Assembly (NCBI RefSeq): GCF_044142105.1
Contig: NZ_JBGTYM010000003.1
Coordinates: 334,608 to 398,607 of the forward strand
Length of the DNA stretch: 64,000 nucleotides
DNA from: Pseudogemmobacter sp044142105
GTDB lineage: Bacteria; Pseudomonadota; Alphaproteobacteria; Rhodobacterales; Rhodobacteraceae
Direction: 5' to 3'
The notes below the pieces were generated by a model, which made no database searches, was not told the origin of the DNA, and saw only the letters and a list, made by a program, of their open reading frames with translations. The first letter of the stretch is position 1; each line of letters starts with the position of its first letter. Below are positions 18,275 to 27,769 of the stretch, piece after piece. A program made the position numbers and the translations under genes.

Positions 18275-18297
18275 GCCCCCGGTCGAAAGCCGGGGGC
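18275..18297 (+). terminator. Hairpin after the ATPase gene (possible partial terminator)
   Basis: GCCCCCGG (18275-18282) pairs perfectly with CCGGGGGC (18290-18297) around a 7-base loop. There is no T-run after it, so it may act as an mRNA-stabilising or attenuating stem rather than a strong terminator. Confidence 0.5.
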
Positions 18298-18320
18298 CGC
18301 GCCTTGAAGGAGCTTCCCGC

Positions 18321-19724
18321 GTGACGTCTCTGACGCCCGAACTTGCGGCCCGCGCCGCAGGCCTTTCTCTTGGCGATCTTGATCCCGCCGTGCGGCACTG
18401 GGCCAGCCGCGCCCTTGCCGATACCGTCGCCTGCGCGATCGCCGGCGCTTCGGAGGCGGTGGTGGGTCAGGTGCAGGCCGTGCTGCCGATGGCCCCGGGC
18501 CCTGCGGCGCTGATCGGTCAGCCGGGGCAGGCGCATGTGCTGGATGCGGCGCAGGTCAACGGCATCGCGGCGCATGCGCTGGATTTCGACGATTGCAATC
18601 TGGAAATGGACGGTCACCCGTCCGTGTCAATCGTGCCGGCGCTTCTGGCGCTGGCCGACCGGCAGGATGTCAGCGGCGCCGATCTTCTGACCGCCTATGT
18701 CGCGGGGGTCGAGGCGGAAATCCGCATCGCGCGGCTGTCGAACCCCGCCCATGCCGATCGCGGCTGGCATCCGACCGTAACCTTCGGCGTTCTGGGCGCG
18801 GCCGTCGCCTGCGGGCGCCTGCTGAACCTGCAGGCGCCGCAAATGGCGGTGGCGATTGGCATTGCCGCGTCTTGTGCCGCAGGGCTGCGGGCCAATTCCG
18901 GCACGATGACCAAGCCGCTGCATGCGGGGCAGGCCAATCGCAACGGGCTGCAGGCGGCCTTGCTGGCGCAGGCGGGCTTCACCGCCAATCCGGCGGCGCT
19001 TGAACACAAGTTCGGCTATATGGCCGCCTTCAACGGCAGCGTGCCCGCTGATCTGTCGCCGGCGCTGGACGGCTGGGGGCAAGATTATGCGCTGCTGGCG
19101 CCGGGGATCGCGATCAAGCAATATCCCTGCTGCGCCTTCATCCATTGCGCCATCGACGCCGCCGCGGCGCTGCGCGACGATATCGACGGGGCCGAGATCG
19201 CCGCGGTCGAGGTGGCCCTGCATCCCCGCCGGCTAAAGAACATCGACCGGCCGCAGCCGCGCGACGGGCTGGATGCGAAATTCTCGACCCAGTATCTGAC
19301 CGCGCGGGCCCTGCTGGCCGGCCGCGTCGGCTTTGCCGATTTCGAGCCGCCCTTGCTGGACGATGCCGCGACCAAGGCGCTGGCGGCGCGGGTGCGGCTG
19401 AGCGCGCATGACGCGGAGGATCTGTCCTTGGGCCATGTGACCGTGACCCTGGCCGATGGCCGCCGGCTGAAGGCCAGCGCCAGCGTCGCCATGGGCCGCG
19501 GCCCCGCCAACCCGATGACCGAAGCGCAGTTCCGCGCCAAGTTCGACGATTGCACCCGCGCCGTGCTGCCCCCCGCAAAGGCCGATGCGCTGCATGCGGG
19601 CCTGTCCGCGCTGGCCGACCAGCGCTCGACCCGGGCGCTGACCGCGCTGATGCAGCCCGCTTCTCTTACCTCTCCCCGCCCCGAATCCGACCGCGCCGCC
19701 CCGGGCGCGCAGCACGAAAGGTGA
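18321..19724 (+). CDS. MmgE/PrpD family protein, paralogue 1
   Basis: A 467-residue MmgE/PrpD protein starting at GTG behind an AAGGAG ribosome site. The family hallmark is seen as AAHALDFDDCN (about residues 82-92), with RGWHPTVTFG near residue 150. Relatives include 2-methylcitrate dehydratase, cis-aconitate decarboxylase and iminodisuccinate epimerase, all acting on di- or tricarboxylates. It is the first of three tandem paralogues behind an amino-acid importer, so a polycarboxylate amino acid is a possible substrate (inference). The C-terminal 20 residues are low complexity. Confidence 0.85.
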   Translation: MTSLTPELAARAAGLSLGDLDPAVRHWASRALADTVACAIAGASEAVVGQVQAVLPMAPGPAALIGQPGQAHVLDAAQVNGIAAHALDFDDCNLEMDGHPSVSIVPALLALADRQDVSGADLLTAYVAGVEAEIRIARLSNPAHADRGWHPTVTFGVLGAAVACGRLLNLQAPQMAVAIGIAASCAAGLRANSGTMTKPLHAGQANRNGLQAALLAQAGFTANPAALEHKFGYMAAFNGSVPADLSPALDGWGQDYALLAPGIAIKQYPCCAFIHCAIDAAAALRDDIDGAEIAAVEVALHPRRLKNIDRPQPRDGLDAKFSTQYLTARALLAGRVGFADFEPPLLDDAATKALAARVRLSAHDAEDLSLGHVTVTLADGRRLKASASVAMGRGPANPMTEAQFRAKFDDCTRAVLPPAKADALHAGLSALADQRSTRALTALMQPASLTSPRPESDRAAPGAQHER

Positions 19725-19728
19725 TCCG

Positions 19729-21093
19729 ATGACCTCCATGCCTCTCTCCCGCGAACTCGCCAAGCGGGTTGTCGCGCTTGATCCGGCGGGGTTCGACCCC
19801 GAGGCGGTGAAATGGGCCCGCAATGCGATTGCCGACATGATCGGCTGCACGCTTCTGGGCGCGCCGACCGAGACGACCGATGCCGTGCTGATGCCCGATC
19901 TCTACGGGCCGGGCCCCTGCCTGGTGCTGGGCCGCAAGGTGCGGCTGGGCGCGCTGGATGCGGCTTTCGTGAACGGCACTGCCGGCCATGCGCTGGATTA
20001 TGACGACACGTCGAAATCGCTGTCGGGCCACCCGACGGTGATCATCATTCCGGGCCTACTGGCCCTGGCCGAACAGCGCGGCGCCACCGGCAAGCAACTG
20101 ACCGACGCCTATATCATCGGCGTCGAGGCCGCGACGCGCTTTGCCCGGGGCGTGAACTTCCAGCATTACGAGAAGGGCTGGCACCCGACCGCCACGCTGG
20201 GCATCTTCGGCGCCGCAGTCGCTGCGGCCGTGCTGATGGATCTGGACGAAGAGCAGATCGCCCATGCGATCGCGATCTCGGCCTCGCTCGCCTCGGGGCT
20301 GAAGGCGAATTTCGGCACTTCGACCAAGCCGATGCATGCCGGCATCGCCGCGCGCAACGGGCTGTTTGCCGCGATGATGGCGGCGCAGGGCGTGAACGGG
20401 GCGCCGGTCGCGCTGGAACATCCGCAGGGCTTCCTGGAAGTGTTCAACGGTGCGGGGAATTACCAGGCCGAACGGATGCTGACCGGCTGGGCCGAACCGC
20501 TGGACCTGCTGGCGCCGGGGATCTCGATCAAGAAATACCCTTGTGTCTACAGCGTTCATGGCGCCATCGACGCGGCGATCATGCTGCATGACGGCGCGCT
20601 GAAGGGCGCGGCGCAGGTCTCTGACGTGCTGGTGCGCATGCATCCGCGCCGCCTGCTGCCGCATGTGCGCAATCCCGCCACCAGCGCGCTGAACGCAAAA
20701 TTCTCGCTGCCCTATGCGGTGGCGCGCGGGTTGGTCAACGGCGCGGTGCTGCTGGAGCATTTCGAGGATGCGGCGCTGCAGGATCCCGAGGTCACCCGCG
20801 TCTCGGGCCTGATCCGGATGGAACCGCATGACGATGACGCCAATGATTACGGCGCCGAAGTGGTGGTGACGCTGGCCGATGGGCAGGTGCTGCGCCAGGC
20901 GGTGGCCGCCCCCCTGGGCCGCGGCCCCGAAGTGCCGCTGCCGCAAGAGATGCTGGAGGCGAAGTTCCTCGATTGCGCCCGCGCCAGCCTGACGCCCGAA
21001 GGCGCGCAGGCGGTGTTCGACCTGCTGATGCGCCTCGACACGTTGCCCCGCGCCGCCGACCTGACCGCCGCCATCGAAGCCGCGACCCGCTGA
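19729..21093 (+). CDS. MmgE/PrpD family protein, paralogue 2
   Basis: A 454-residue MmgE/PrpD protein beginning four bases after paralogue 1. It has AGHALDYDDTSK near residue 84 and EKGWHPTATLGIFGA near residue 146. Its active-site stretch differs from the other two copies (YDDTS rather than FDDCN or FDDCS), which suggests a different substrate or step. It shares the multi-helical N-terminal lyase domain and the small C-terminal domain of the family. Confidence 0.87.
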   Translation: MTSMPLSRELAKRVVALDPAGFDPEAVKWARNAIADMIGCTLLGAPTETTDAVLMPDLYGPGPCLVLGRKVRLGALDAAFVNGTAGHALDYDDTSKSLSGHPTVIIIPGLLALAEQRGATGKQLTDAYIIGVEAATRFARGVNFQHYEKGWHPTATLGIFGAAVAAAVLMDLDEEQIAHAIAISASLASGLKANFGTSTKPMHAGIAARNGLFAAMMAAQGVNGAPVALEHPQGFLEVFNGAGNYQAERMLTGWAEPLDLLAPGISIKKYPCVYSVHGAIDAAIMLHDGALKGAAQVSDVLVRMHPRRLLPHVRNPATSALNAKFSLPYAVARGLVNGAVLLEHFEDAALQDPEVTRVSGLIRMEPHDDDANDYGAEVVVTLADGQVLRQAVAAPLGRGPEVPLPQEMLEAKFLDCARASLTPEGAQAVFDLLMRLDTLPRAADLTAAIEAATR

Positions 21094-21106
21094 AGGAGCC
21101 CGAGAG

Positions 21107-22465
21107 ATGAGTTTTGCACGCGAACTGGCCCGCCGCGCCCTTGGCATCCGTTACGACGCCCTGCCCGAAGAGGCGCTGCATATCGGCCGCCGCGCCCTTG
21201 CCGACACGGTCGGCGTGGCGCTGGCCGGCGCCGATGCGCCGGCGCTGGATGCGCTGGAAGACGTGCTGGCCATCGGTGCCGCACCGGGGCAGGTCTCGCT
21301 CTGGGGCAGGGGGGGCAAGCGCGCCTCGATCCTGCATGCGGCGCTGATCAACGGCACCGCCGCCCATGCGCTGGATTTCGACGATTGCTCGACCACGATG
21401 GGCGGTCACCCCTCGGCGCCGGTGGTGCCGGTGGTGCTGGGTCTGGCCGAAGCCTATGGCCTGCCGGCGCGCAAGGTGCTGGAAGCCTGGGTCACCGGGG
21501 TCGAGGTGGAAACTCGGCTGGCGCGCGGGCTCTTGCCGCATCATTACGAGAAGGGCTGGCACCCGACCGCCACGCTGGGCGTCTTCGGCGCCACGGCCGC
21601 GGCGGGGCGGATGCTGGATCTGGACGAAGACCACATGACCACCGCGCTGGCGGTGACCGTGTCGATGGCCTCGGGTCTGAAATCCAATTTCGGCACGCCG
21701 GTGAAACCCCTGCATGTGGGCCAGGCCGCGCATAATGGCATCATGGCGGCCTTGGTCACCCAGCGCGGCATGACCGCCAATCCCGAAGCGTTCGAGCATA
21801 CTTACGGCTTCTTCAACCTGTTCAACGACGCGGGCACCTATGATGCCGATGCGATCCTGGCGGATTGGGACGGCGCTTTGGAAGTACTGACCCCCGGCAT
21901 CGCGATCAAGCAGCATCCCTGCTGCGGCAGCGCACATTCCGCCATCGACGCCGCGATGCGCATCGTCGCGCGCGAGGGGCTGCTTTCCCCGGATGCCATC
22001 GCCCGGATCGACACCAGCACGCATGAGCGCAGGCTTGCCCATACAAACCGGCCCACGCCGCGCTCGGGTTTGGATGCCAAGTTCAGCGTGCAGTTCCTGA
22101 CCGCCAAGGCCCTGACCACCGGCCGGATCCGCCTTTCGGATTTCGACGATGCCAGCTTCCTGACGCCCGAGATCGCGGACCTGCTGCCGCGCGTCCACTC
22201 GGTGGGTCACCAACAGGCCGATGCCTATCTGGGCGAGGTGCGGGTCGAGATGAAGGACGGCCGGGTCTTCACCGATCACGCCTCGACCAATTTCGGCCGC
22301 GGGCCGCTGAACCCGATGTCGGATGCCGAACTGGGCGACAAGTTCACCGATTGCGCCGGGGACCGGCTGGGCGATGCGGCCGATGTCTATGCCGCCTTCC
22401 TGGCGCTGGGGCCGGACACGCCGCTTGCGCCCCTGCTGGCGCGGGTTGCCGGGAAGAAAGGCTGA
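21107..22465 (+). CDS. MmgE/PrpD family protein, paralogue 3
   Basis: A 452-residue MmgE/PrpD protein with AAHALDFDDCSTTMGGHPS near residues 84-102 and EKGWHPTATLGVFGA near residue 147. An AAGGAG ribosome site lies 13 bases upstream of the ATG. It is closest to paralogue 2 in the WHPTATLG segment and to paralogue 1 in the FDDC segment. Three such genes in a row is uncommon, and heteromeric complexes or successive steps on related acids are both possible. Confidence 0.87.
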   Translation: MSFARELARRALGIRYDALPEEALHIGRRALADTVGVALAGADAPALDALEDVLAIGAAPGQVSLWGRGGKRASILHAALINGTAAHALDFDDCSTTMGGHPSAPVVPVVLGLAEAYGLPARKVLEAWVTGVEVETRLARGLLPHHYEKGWHPTATLGVFGATAAAGRMLDLDEDHMTTALAVTVSMASGLKSNFGTPVKPLHVGQAAHNGIMAALVTQRGMTANPEAFEHTYGFFNLFNDAGTYDADAILADWDGALEVLTPGIAIKQHPCCGSAHSAIDAAMRIVAREGLLSPDAIARIDTSTHERRLAHTNRPTPRSGLDAKFSVQFLTAKALTTGRIRLSDFDDASFLTPEIADLLPRVHSVGHQQADAYLGEVRVEMKDGRVFTDHASTNFGRGPLNPMSDAELGDKFTDCAGDRLGDAADVYAAFLALGPDTPLAPLLARVAGKKG

Positions 22466-22469
22466 GCCG

Positions 22470-23069
22470 ATGTTGACAGTCTATGGACGCGCCAATTCCT
22501 CGAACAGCGCCAAGGTGTTCTGGCTGCTGGAGGAATTGGGCGAAGACTATGAGCTGATCCTGACCGGCCGGAGTTTTGCCCCGACCGATACGCCGGAATT
22601 CCTGGCGCTGAACCCGTTCGGCAAGGTGCCGGTCCTGCGCGACGGCGAAACGGTGGTGTGGGAATCGAATGCGGTGCTGCGCTATCTGGCCGGGCGGAAG
22701 CCCAACGCGCTTTGGCCCGCCGACCCCGCCGGGCGCAGCCTGGCGGATCGCTGGATGGACTGGGCCTCGATCTCGCTGACCCCGCCGATGACACGGCTGC
22801 GCAAGGCGCGGGCGGACGGCAAGCCCGGCAGCGAGGCGGATCTGGCGGCTGTGATCAATGCGGCCAAAGCGTTGGATACCTGGCTGGCGCCACGGTCATT
22901 CTTGGCAGGCGAGAAACTTTCGCTGGCCGATATCGCCGCAGCCCCGTCGGTGTATCGCTGGTTTCGCCTGCCGGAAAGCAGTCTGTCTTTGCCGGCGCTG
23001 GCGCGCTATCGTGACCGGTTGGAGAGGAATGAGGGATATGTCCGTCATATCCGTTCGGCGCTTGGCTGA
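22470..23069 (+). CDS. Glutathione S-transferase family protein
   Basis: A 199-residue GST with an N-terminal thioredoxin-like domain (MLTVYGRANSSNSAKVFWLL, NPFGKVPVL with the cis-Pro near residue 53, then WESNAVLRYLA) and a helical C-terminal domain with the FLAGEKLSLADIAAAP stretch near residue 150. It begins four bases after PrpD paralogue 3 in the same operon. Together with the C-S lyase at 12753 it would fit handling of a thiol conjugate, but the function is not proven. Confidence 0.87.
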   Translation: MLTVYGRANSSNSAKVFWLLEELGEDYELILTGRSFAPTDTPEFLALNPFGKVPVLRDGETVVWESNAVLRYLAGRKPNALWPADPAGRSLADRWMDWASISLTPPMTRLRKARADGKPGSEADLAAVINAAKALDTWLAPRSFLAGEKLSLADIAAAPSVYRWFRLPESSLSLPALARYRDRLERNEGYVRHIRSALG

Positions 23070-23160
23070 TCTGGTCGGCGTCGTTGCGCCCGGAGCCGCG
23101 ACCGCGGCAGGGCCCGCCACGGGCTGCCTTTCAGACATCTCAGCTCGGCATCCGTCGGCG

Positions 23161-24310
23161 TCATATATGGACAGGCATTCCCGTTTTGCCCTCCGCACCC
23201 GCCAGAGGCTTTCGGTCTTTTCCTATGTCGGCCGGCACCATGATGCGTCCTTCGAACAGGCGGCGCGCGGTGCGCAAGAGGCTGGCGACAGGCCGGCCCT
23301 CGCGCAGGCGCATGCCGACATCCAAACGGCCCATCGGATGCTCGAAAACGATGACCGATGACGGGGTACGAAGACCGGCGACCCGTTCGACCACCGTTCC
23401 TTTGATCATGCCCGCCGTCGCAAGGCCGATTGCGCCGGTCGTGGCGAGGGTCTGATGACAGCTGTGAGGCATAAATAGCGCACAAGCAGATCGTCATCCT
23501 GCGCAGGCGGCGCGATGAGCAAAGGTTCCGGAACAACTTTTCCGAAACGTCGCCAAGCCCCATTCGGCGCCCGACTTCACGTCGCATCTCCTCGAGCCGG
23601 GCGAGCAGAGTGGTGTTTTCAGTCAGGTCCTGCGTGCTTTCATTGCCTGTGACGCCGATGTCCGACGCGCGCAGGATCATCATCGGCATCGCGGCGTTGA
23701 TGCAGGTCGTTTCAATCCCGCTGATCCGCTCACGCGCGAGGCCCGTCGGGAACATCGATTCATGCGACCGAGCGGATGCGTCAAGAAAAATCAGCATCAC
23801 GGGCGCTGCAGTTCCGGGGACGCCATCGATCTTGGCCGCGCCGGCATAGGCAACCACGCCGCCTGAGGTCAGGACTTCAGCCTCGATCTCAGACCGCGCA
23901 TTCACGTTATAGGTGCGAATGATGGTGACCGGATCGGTGGCGCGGACAAGCCCCGACTCGATGGCAAAAGGACCCACGGCAGAAAGCATGTTGCCGCAAT
24001 TGGGCGATGTGTCCACAAAGCGCTTTCCAACTCCAACCTGGGCAAAGAGATAATCTACATCCACGCCCGGTCGGCTGGAGCGGGAAACGATTGCCACTTT
24101 GCTGGTCACCGCATTCGCGCCACCGATGCCATCGATTTGCAGCGGATGCCCCGAACCTATTGCCGAAATCAGGATTTCATCCCGCGATTGCGGGTCTACC
24201 GGCAGGTCCTTCGCCAGAAAGAAGGGGCCGCGAGATGTCCCGCCGCGCATCATCCACAGGGGATACCCGATCGATCGTTCATTCGATTGGCTCTCTGCTA
24301 ATTGATGCAA
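23161..24310 (-). pseudogene. PrpF-family isomerase (DUF453), frameshifted
   Basis: The start (ATG 24310) and the first 260 or so residues are intact PrpF family (MMRGGTSRGPFFLAKDLP, DGIGGANAVTSKVA, SPNCGNMLSAVGPFA). Near 23517-23523 the homology moves to a second frame (LIAPPAQDDDL), and near 23470-23475 to a third (MPHSCHQTLATTGAIGLATA) that runs to a stop at 23161. Both shifts look like single missing bases. PrpF proteins isomerise 2-methylaconitate or aconitate. An intact paralogue is at 31041. Sequencing error is the main alternative to true decay. Confidence 0.82.
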
Positions 24311-24413
24311 TGTACATAACTTTCGATGCGTGAATTGCAGCGGCTGGTCTCAATGAAGCATTTCGCAAATCGAATAGTACTTGAAATGCAAAGAATCTAG
24401 AGAGTGATCCGTC

Positions 24414-25316
24414 TTGCGTATCAATTGCGAGATCCTCGATCTCACGTCGTTCCTCATGATCGTCAAACTGGGGAACTTTCATCTTGCGGCTGAGGCGCTG
24501 AATATGTCGCAACCCGCGTTGAGCCGTCGGATCCAGAAACTGGAACAGACCATCGGCGGGGCGCTGCTGGATCGCTCGACGCGTCATGTCACCACGACTG
24601 CCATGGGGATGGAACTTGTTCCGCTGGTGCGGCGCATGTTGGAAGAGTTTGACAGTTCGCTTTTTGCGTCACGCGCTACGCGGCCTCAGCGCGCAGCGAT
24701 CATCAACATGGCCTGCATACCGACAGCTGCTTTCTACTTTCTGCCTTCGGTAATCCGCCGCTTTTCGGAGGAGTTCCCGCAGGTCCGCTTCTCGATTCTC
24801 GACCTTCCGGCAACGCAGGGGGTGCAGGCGGTGGGGCAGGGCGAGGTCGAATTCGGCATCAACTTCATGGGAAACACGGAACCGGAGCCGGAGTTCATCC
24901 GGCTGATCGAAGACCCATTCGTCCTCGCATTGCGCAAAGACCACAGGCTGGCCAGAGAACCGCAGGTTACTTGGGCCGATCTGCAGCGCTTCCCGCTGAT
25001 ATCGGTGCACCGTTCCTCGGCTAACCGCACATTGCTTGATTCAGCTTTGGCCAAGTCGAACCAGAATCTGCCCTGGACCTATGAGGTCACGCATCTGTCC
25101 ACTTCGCTTGGCTTGGTGGAGGCAGGATTGGGCATTGCCGTTCTGCCTCGCTTGGCAATGCCCCAGCTCGATCACCCGTTTCTGGCAGCCGTCCCGATTG
25201 GGCAACCCGAAGTGACGCGCACGATCGGCATCCTCAAACGGCGCAGTGTCACGCTGTCGCCCGCCGCCGAGCGGTTCATGAAGATGCTGATCGGCTCCTG
25301 GCAGCCCGGCGAATAG
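24414..25316 (+). CDS. LysR-type transcriptional regulator
   Basis: A 300-residue LysR regulator with helix-turn-helix NFHLAAEALNMSQPALSRRI (about residues 22-41) and an effector domain after residue 90. No ATG lies in the right place, so TTG at 24414 behind an AGAGAG purine run is used, giving the usual LysR N-terminus. It is divergent from the frameshifted prpF gene (24310), with an AT-rich 103-base gap between them. If prpF is truly dead, the regulator may have lost its target. Confidence 0.8.
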   Translation: MRINCEILDLTSFLMIVKLGNFHLAAEALNMSQPALSRRIQKLEQTIGGALLDRSTRHVTTTAMGMELVPLVRRMLEEFDSSLFASRATRPQRAAIINMACIPTAAFYFLPSVIRRFSEEFPQVRFSILDLPATQGVQAVGQGEVEFGINFMGNTEPEPEFIRLIEDPFVLALRKDHRLAREPQVTWADLQRFPLISVHRSSANRTLLDSALAKSNQNLPWTYEVTHLSTSLGLVEAGLGIAVLPRLAMPQLDHPFLAAVPIGQPEVTRTIGILKRRSVTLSPAAERFMKMLIGSWQPGE

Positions 25317-25319
25317 CGT

Positions 25320-25430
25320 GGCGTAAATCTTGCCAGGGTTCACGATTGCCTGCGTGTCAATCGCCGCCTTTAGGGCCGCAACCCGACCCGTCGCATCGCC
25401 CTGTTTGCTGCGCCGATAGGGCCCGCTCCG
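25320..25430 (-). pseudogene. Fragment of FAD-linked oxidase C-terminus
   Basis: In one minus-strand frame the peptide contains RVAALKAAIDTQAIVNPGKIY, the characteristic C-terminal end of FAD-linked oxidases of the glycolate oxidase/D-lactate dehydrogenase (VAO) superfamily, where LKxxxDPxGILNPGKIF closes the protein. Nothing of the FAD-binding domain remains upstream. The fragment lies between the LysR stop and the sensor-kinase stop, so it is a leftover of a deletion or rearrangement. Confidence 0.6.
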
Positions 25431-25585
25431 AACGAGACGACCACTTGTTAACCCCTTTCCGCGCGGGCTGCCTGCGCCGCGCTGAAAGCTGACCCCACCG
25501 CCGCGCAACGAATGACCATCAGCCGTCGGCAAAGCCAGTGCCGTTCACTTGCATATGGGAAGGCGATGAGAGGATCTGGCGGCGG

Positions 25586-26953
25586 CTATAGCGGCAAGGC
25601 AACCTCGAAGGTCGAGCCTTCTGAACTGGAAATACAGCGTACGGAGCCGCCATGGCCCTGTGCAACATCGTTCACGATCGCCAAGCCCAGACCGCAGCCG
25701 AGCGACTGATCCGTATCGACGCGGAAGAACCGGTCAAAGATGCGTTCCTGCAGATCGGCCGGAACGCCTGGGCCGTCATCGCGAAACCGCAAGAAGACGG
25801 TATCAGCTTCAAAGCTGATGACTACATCAAGAAGGCCGCCTGGTTGCAGGGCATATTTCGCGGCGTTGTCGAGGATATTCGTGACAAGCTCTTCGATCAG
25901 AATAGGATCGCAGCGCACCGGCTCGGGCTGTCCGATTACCGAGAACCCGACATCGACACCTCGGCGCAACTGCGTTTCGGCGAAGGGCCGTATCTTTTCG
26001 CGCACCAAAGCGACCAGGTCCAGCGGTTTGGCCAGCTCTCGCAGGCTGCGGCCGCGCACCCGCTCCAGCGAAAGCAGCTGCGAGGTAAGGCGGCTTGTCT
26101 GCCGGGCACTTTCAGCGACATCCTGTACACGCGACCGCAGTTCGGCCTCGTCAGGCGCGCTGATGGCGGCTTCGGCAAGGCTTTGGATCGCGGCCACCGG
26201 ATTTCGCATCTGATGCGCCGCATCCGAGATGAAGCCGTCGCGCAGGGCGATGGCTTTGGAGAGTCGGTCGAAGAGTGAGTTCAGGGTTCGGACCAAGGGG
26301 CGAAGTTCGGGCGGAACCCAGCGCCGGATCGGGCGCAGGTCGTCGGCGCTGCGCTGTCCGATAGCCTCACGCAAGTCGAGAAGCGGTTTCAGGCCAAGCT
26401 GGATGCCGAACCACAGGATGATGGCGGCGGTGACAAGGACCGAGCCAAGCAGCATGATTGATTGGATGACGAGCTCGCGAGACAGGGCGTGGCGCTGCGT
26501 CGTGGTCTGCCAGACCTCGACCGTGACCCAGCCACCGAATTGTGGCTCGCTGATGAATTCGCGCAGGGTCACGGCGCGGACCGTGCGGCTGAGCGAGATG
26601 CTGTCATAGAACATGGGCGCGCCACCCTGGGCTTCCACCCCTTCGGGCGGATCGGGGGGGTCGGAATAGCCGGTAACGAAGCTGCCCCCGGGCCCGGTGA
26701 TGCGATAATAGACAGGGTCGCCAAGCGCAGAGGTCAGATCTTCCAGCAGGGTCTCGGTCAGCATGTCGCCTTCCGAGAGCACCACATCGCGCGAGATCGT
26801 CAGGGCGACGGCAAGAAGCATATTGTCGTAGAGTTCCTGCGACAGCCGGTTCGCGGCCTGATACCGCGCGACGGCGGCAATGGTGGCCACCGCGATCAGG
26901 GGCATCATCAGCAGGAGATATAGTCGCCCGCGCAGCGACAACCGCCGCAGCAT
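25586..26953 (-). CDS. tctE: Sensor histidine kinase, TctE-like
   Basis: A 455-residue membrane kinase: membrane segment at residues 10-30, a periplasmic sensor domain to about residue 165, a second membrane segment (IMLLGSVLVTAAIILWFGI), HAMP-like linker, H-box DAAHQMRNPVAA near residue 245, N-box NILDNAAKYA, and G-boxes RDDGPGVP and GCGLGLAI. Its stop and the downstream gene order match TctDE, which sense citrate or related acids and switch on the tricarboxylate transporter. The response regulator precedes it with a few bases of overlap. Confidence 0.87.
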   Translation of the reverse strand: MLRRLSLRGRLYLLLMMPLIAVATIAAVARYQAANRLSQELYDNMLLAVALTISRDVVLSEGDMLTETLLEDLTSALGDPVYYRITGPGGSFVTGYSDPPDPPEGVEAQGGAPMFYDSISLSRTVRAVTLREFISEPQFGGWVTVEVWQTTTQRHALSRELVIQSIMLLGSVLVTAAIILWFGIQLGLKPLLDLREAIGQRSADDLRPIRRWVPPELRPLVRTLNSLFDRLSKAIALRDGFISDAAHQMRNPVAAIQSLAEAAISAPDEAELRSRVQDVAESARQTSRLTSQLLSLERVRGRSLRELAKPLDLVALVREKIRPFAETQLRRGVDVGFSVIGQPEPVRCDPILIEELVTNILDNAAKYALQPGGLLDVVISFEADTVFLRFRDDGPGVPADLQERIFDRFFRVDTDQSLGCGLGLAIVNDVAQGHGGSVRCISSSEGSTFEVALPL

Positions 26954-27618
26954 CAGCCGCCGTCCAGCATGTAGCCAAGGCCGCGCGCCGTGCGGATCGA
27001 CACGCCGGACCCTTCGATCTTGCGCCTGAGCCGCGAGATTAGAAGCTCGATCGCGTTCGGCTCGACCGGCGCGCCGGTGCCGTAAAGCGCGTCGGCGATC
27101 CGGTCCTTTTCAATCAGACGGCCCCGATTTTCCAGGAGCAGTTCGAACAGAGCCAGTTCGCGCCGGGGCAGATCCAGATTGCATTCGCCATAGAAAACGG
27201 CGCGCTGTTCGCGGTCATAGATCAGCTGACCCACCGCTTCGCGCGCCAGCGCCACTTCGGGGCGGCGGCGGGCCAGGGCCCGCAGGCGGGCAATCAGTTC
27301 CTCCATATCGAAGGGCTTCACAAGATAGTCGTCCGCCCCGGCATCCAGCCCCTCGACCCGTTCCGAGGTCTTTCCCCGAGCGGTCAGAATCAGCATGGGA
27401 ATAGTGTCGCGCCGCGCGCGGGCACGACGGATGATTTCGATCCCGGACAGCCGGGGAAGGTTGACATCGACGATGGCGACATCGGCGCGCTGGCGCGACA
27501 GGAAGGTGTCACCGTCAAGCCCGTCATCCAGATGATCAACCGCATGCCCTTGATCTCTAAGGGCATTTTCGATGCCTCTCGCCAGGCTAAGATTGTCTTC
27601 CACCAGAACGATACGCAT
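26953..27618 (-). CDS. tctD: Response regulator, OmpR family, TctD-like
   Basis: A 221-residue response regulator. The receiver has the acidic pocket VEDN (residues 6-9), phosphoacceptor Asp51 in AIVDVNLPRLSG and Lys in LVKPF (about residue 101); a winged-helix DNA-binding domain follows (about residues 125-221). It overlaps the kinase gene and is divergent from tctC at 27770, its likely target. The start at 27618 gives a standard receiver N-terminus. Confidence 0.9.
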   Translation of the reverse strand: MRIVLVEDNLSLARGIENALRDQGHAVDHLDDGLDGDTFLSRQRADVAIVDVNLPRLSGIEIIRRARARRDTIPMLILTARGKTSERVEGLDAGADDYLVKPFDMEELIARLRALARRRPEVALAREAVGQLIYDREQRAVFYGECNLDLPRRELALFELLLENRGRLIEKDRIADALYGTGAPVEPNAIELLISRLRRKIEGSGVSIRTARGLGYMLDGG

Positions 27619-27769
27619 GAAAAACCCTTTTGCGCTAGACAGGTTGCCGACAGAATTCCCCCTTAGCTCTGCATCAGGCTGTTCTTGGGAGGAGAAATCA
27701 AGAACGGCGTCGCGTCCTGTCGCGTTGAACGCAGGGGAGGGCGTGTGGGACAACAGAGGGAGAAAAGCA

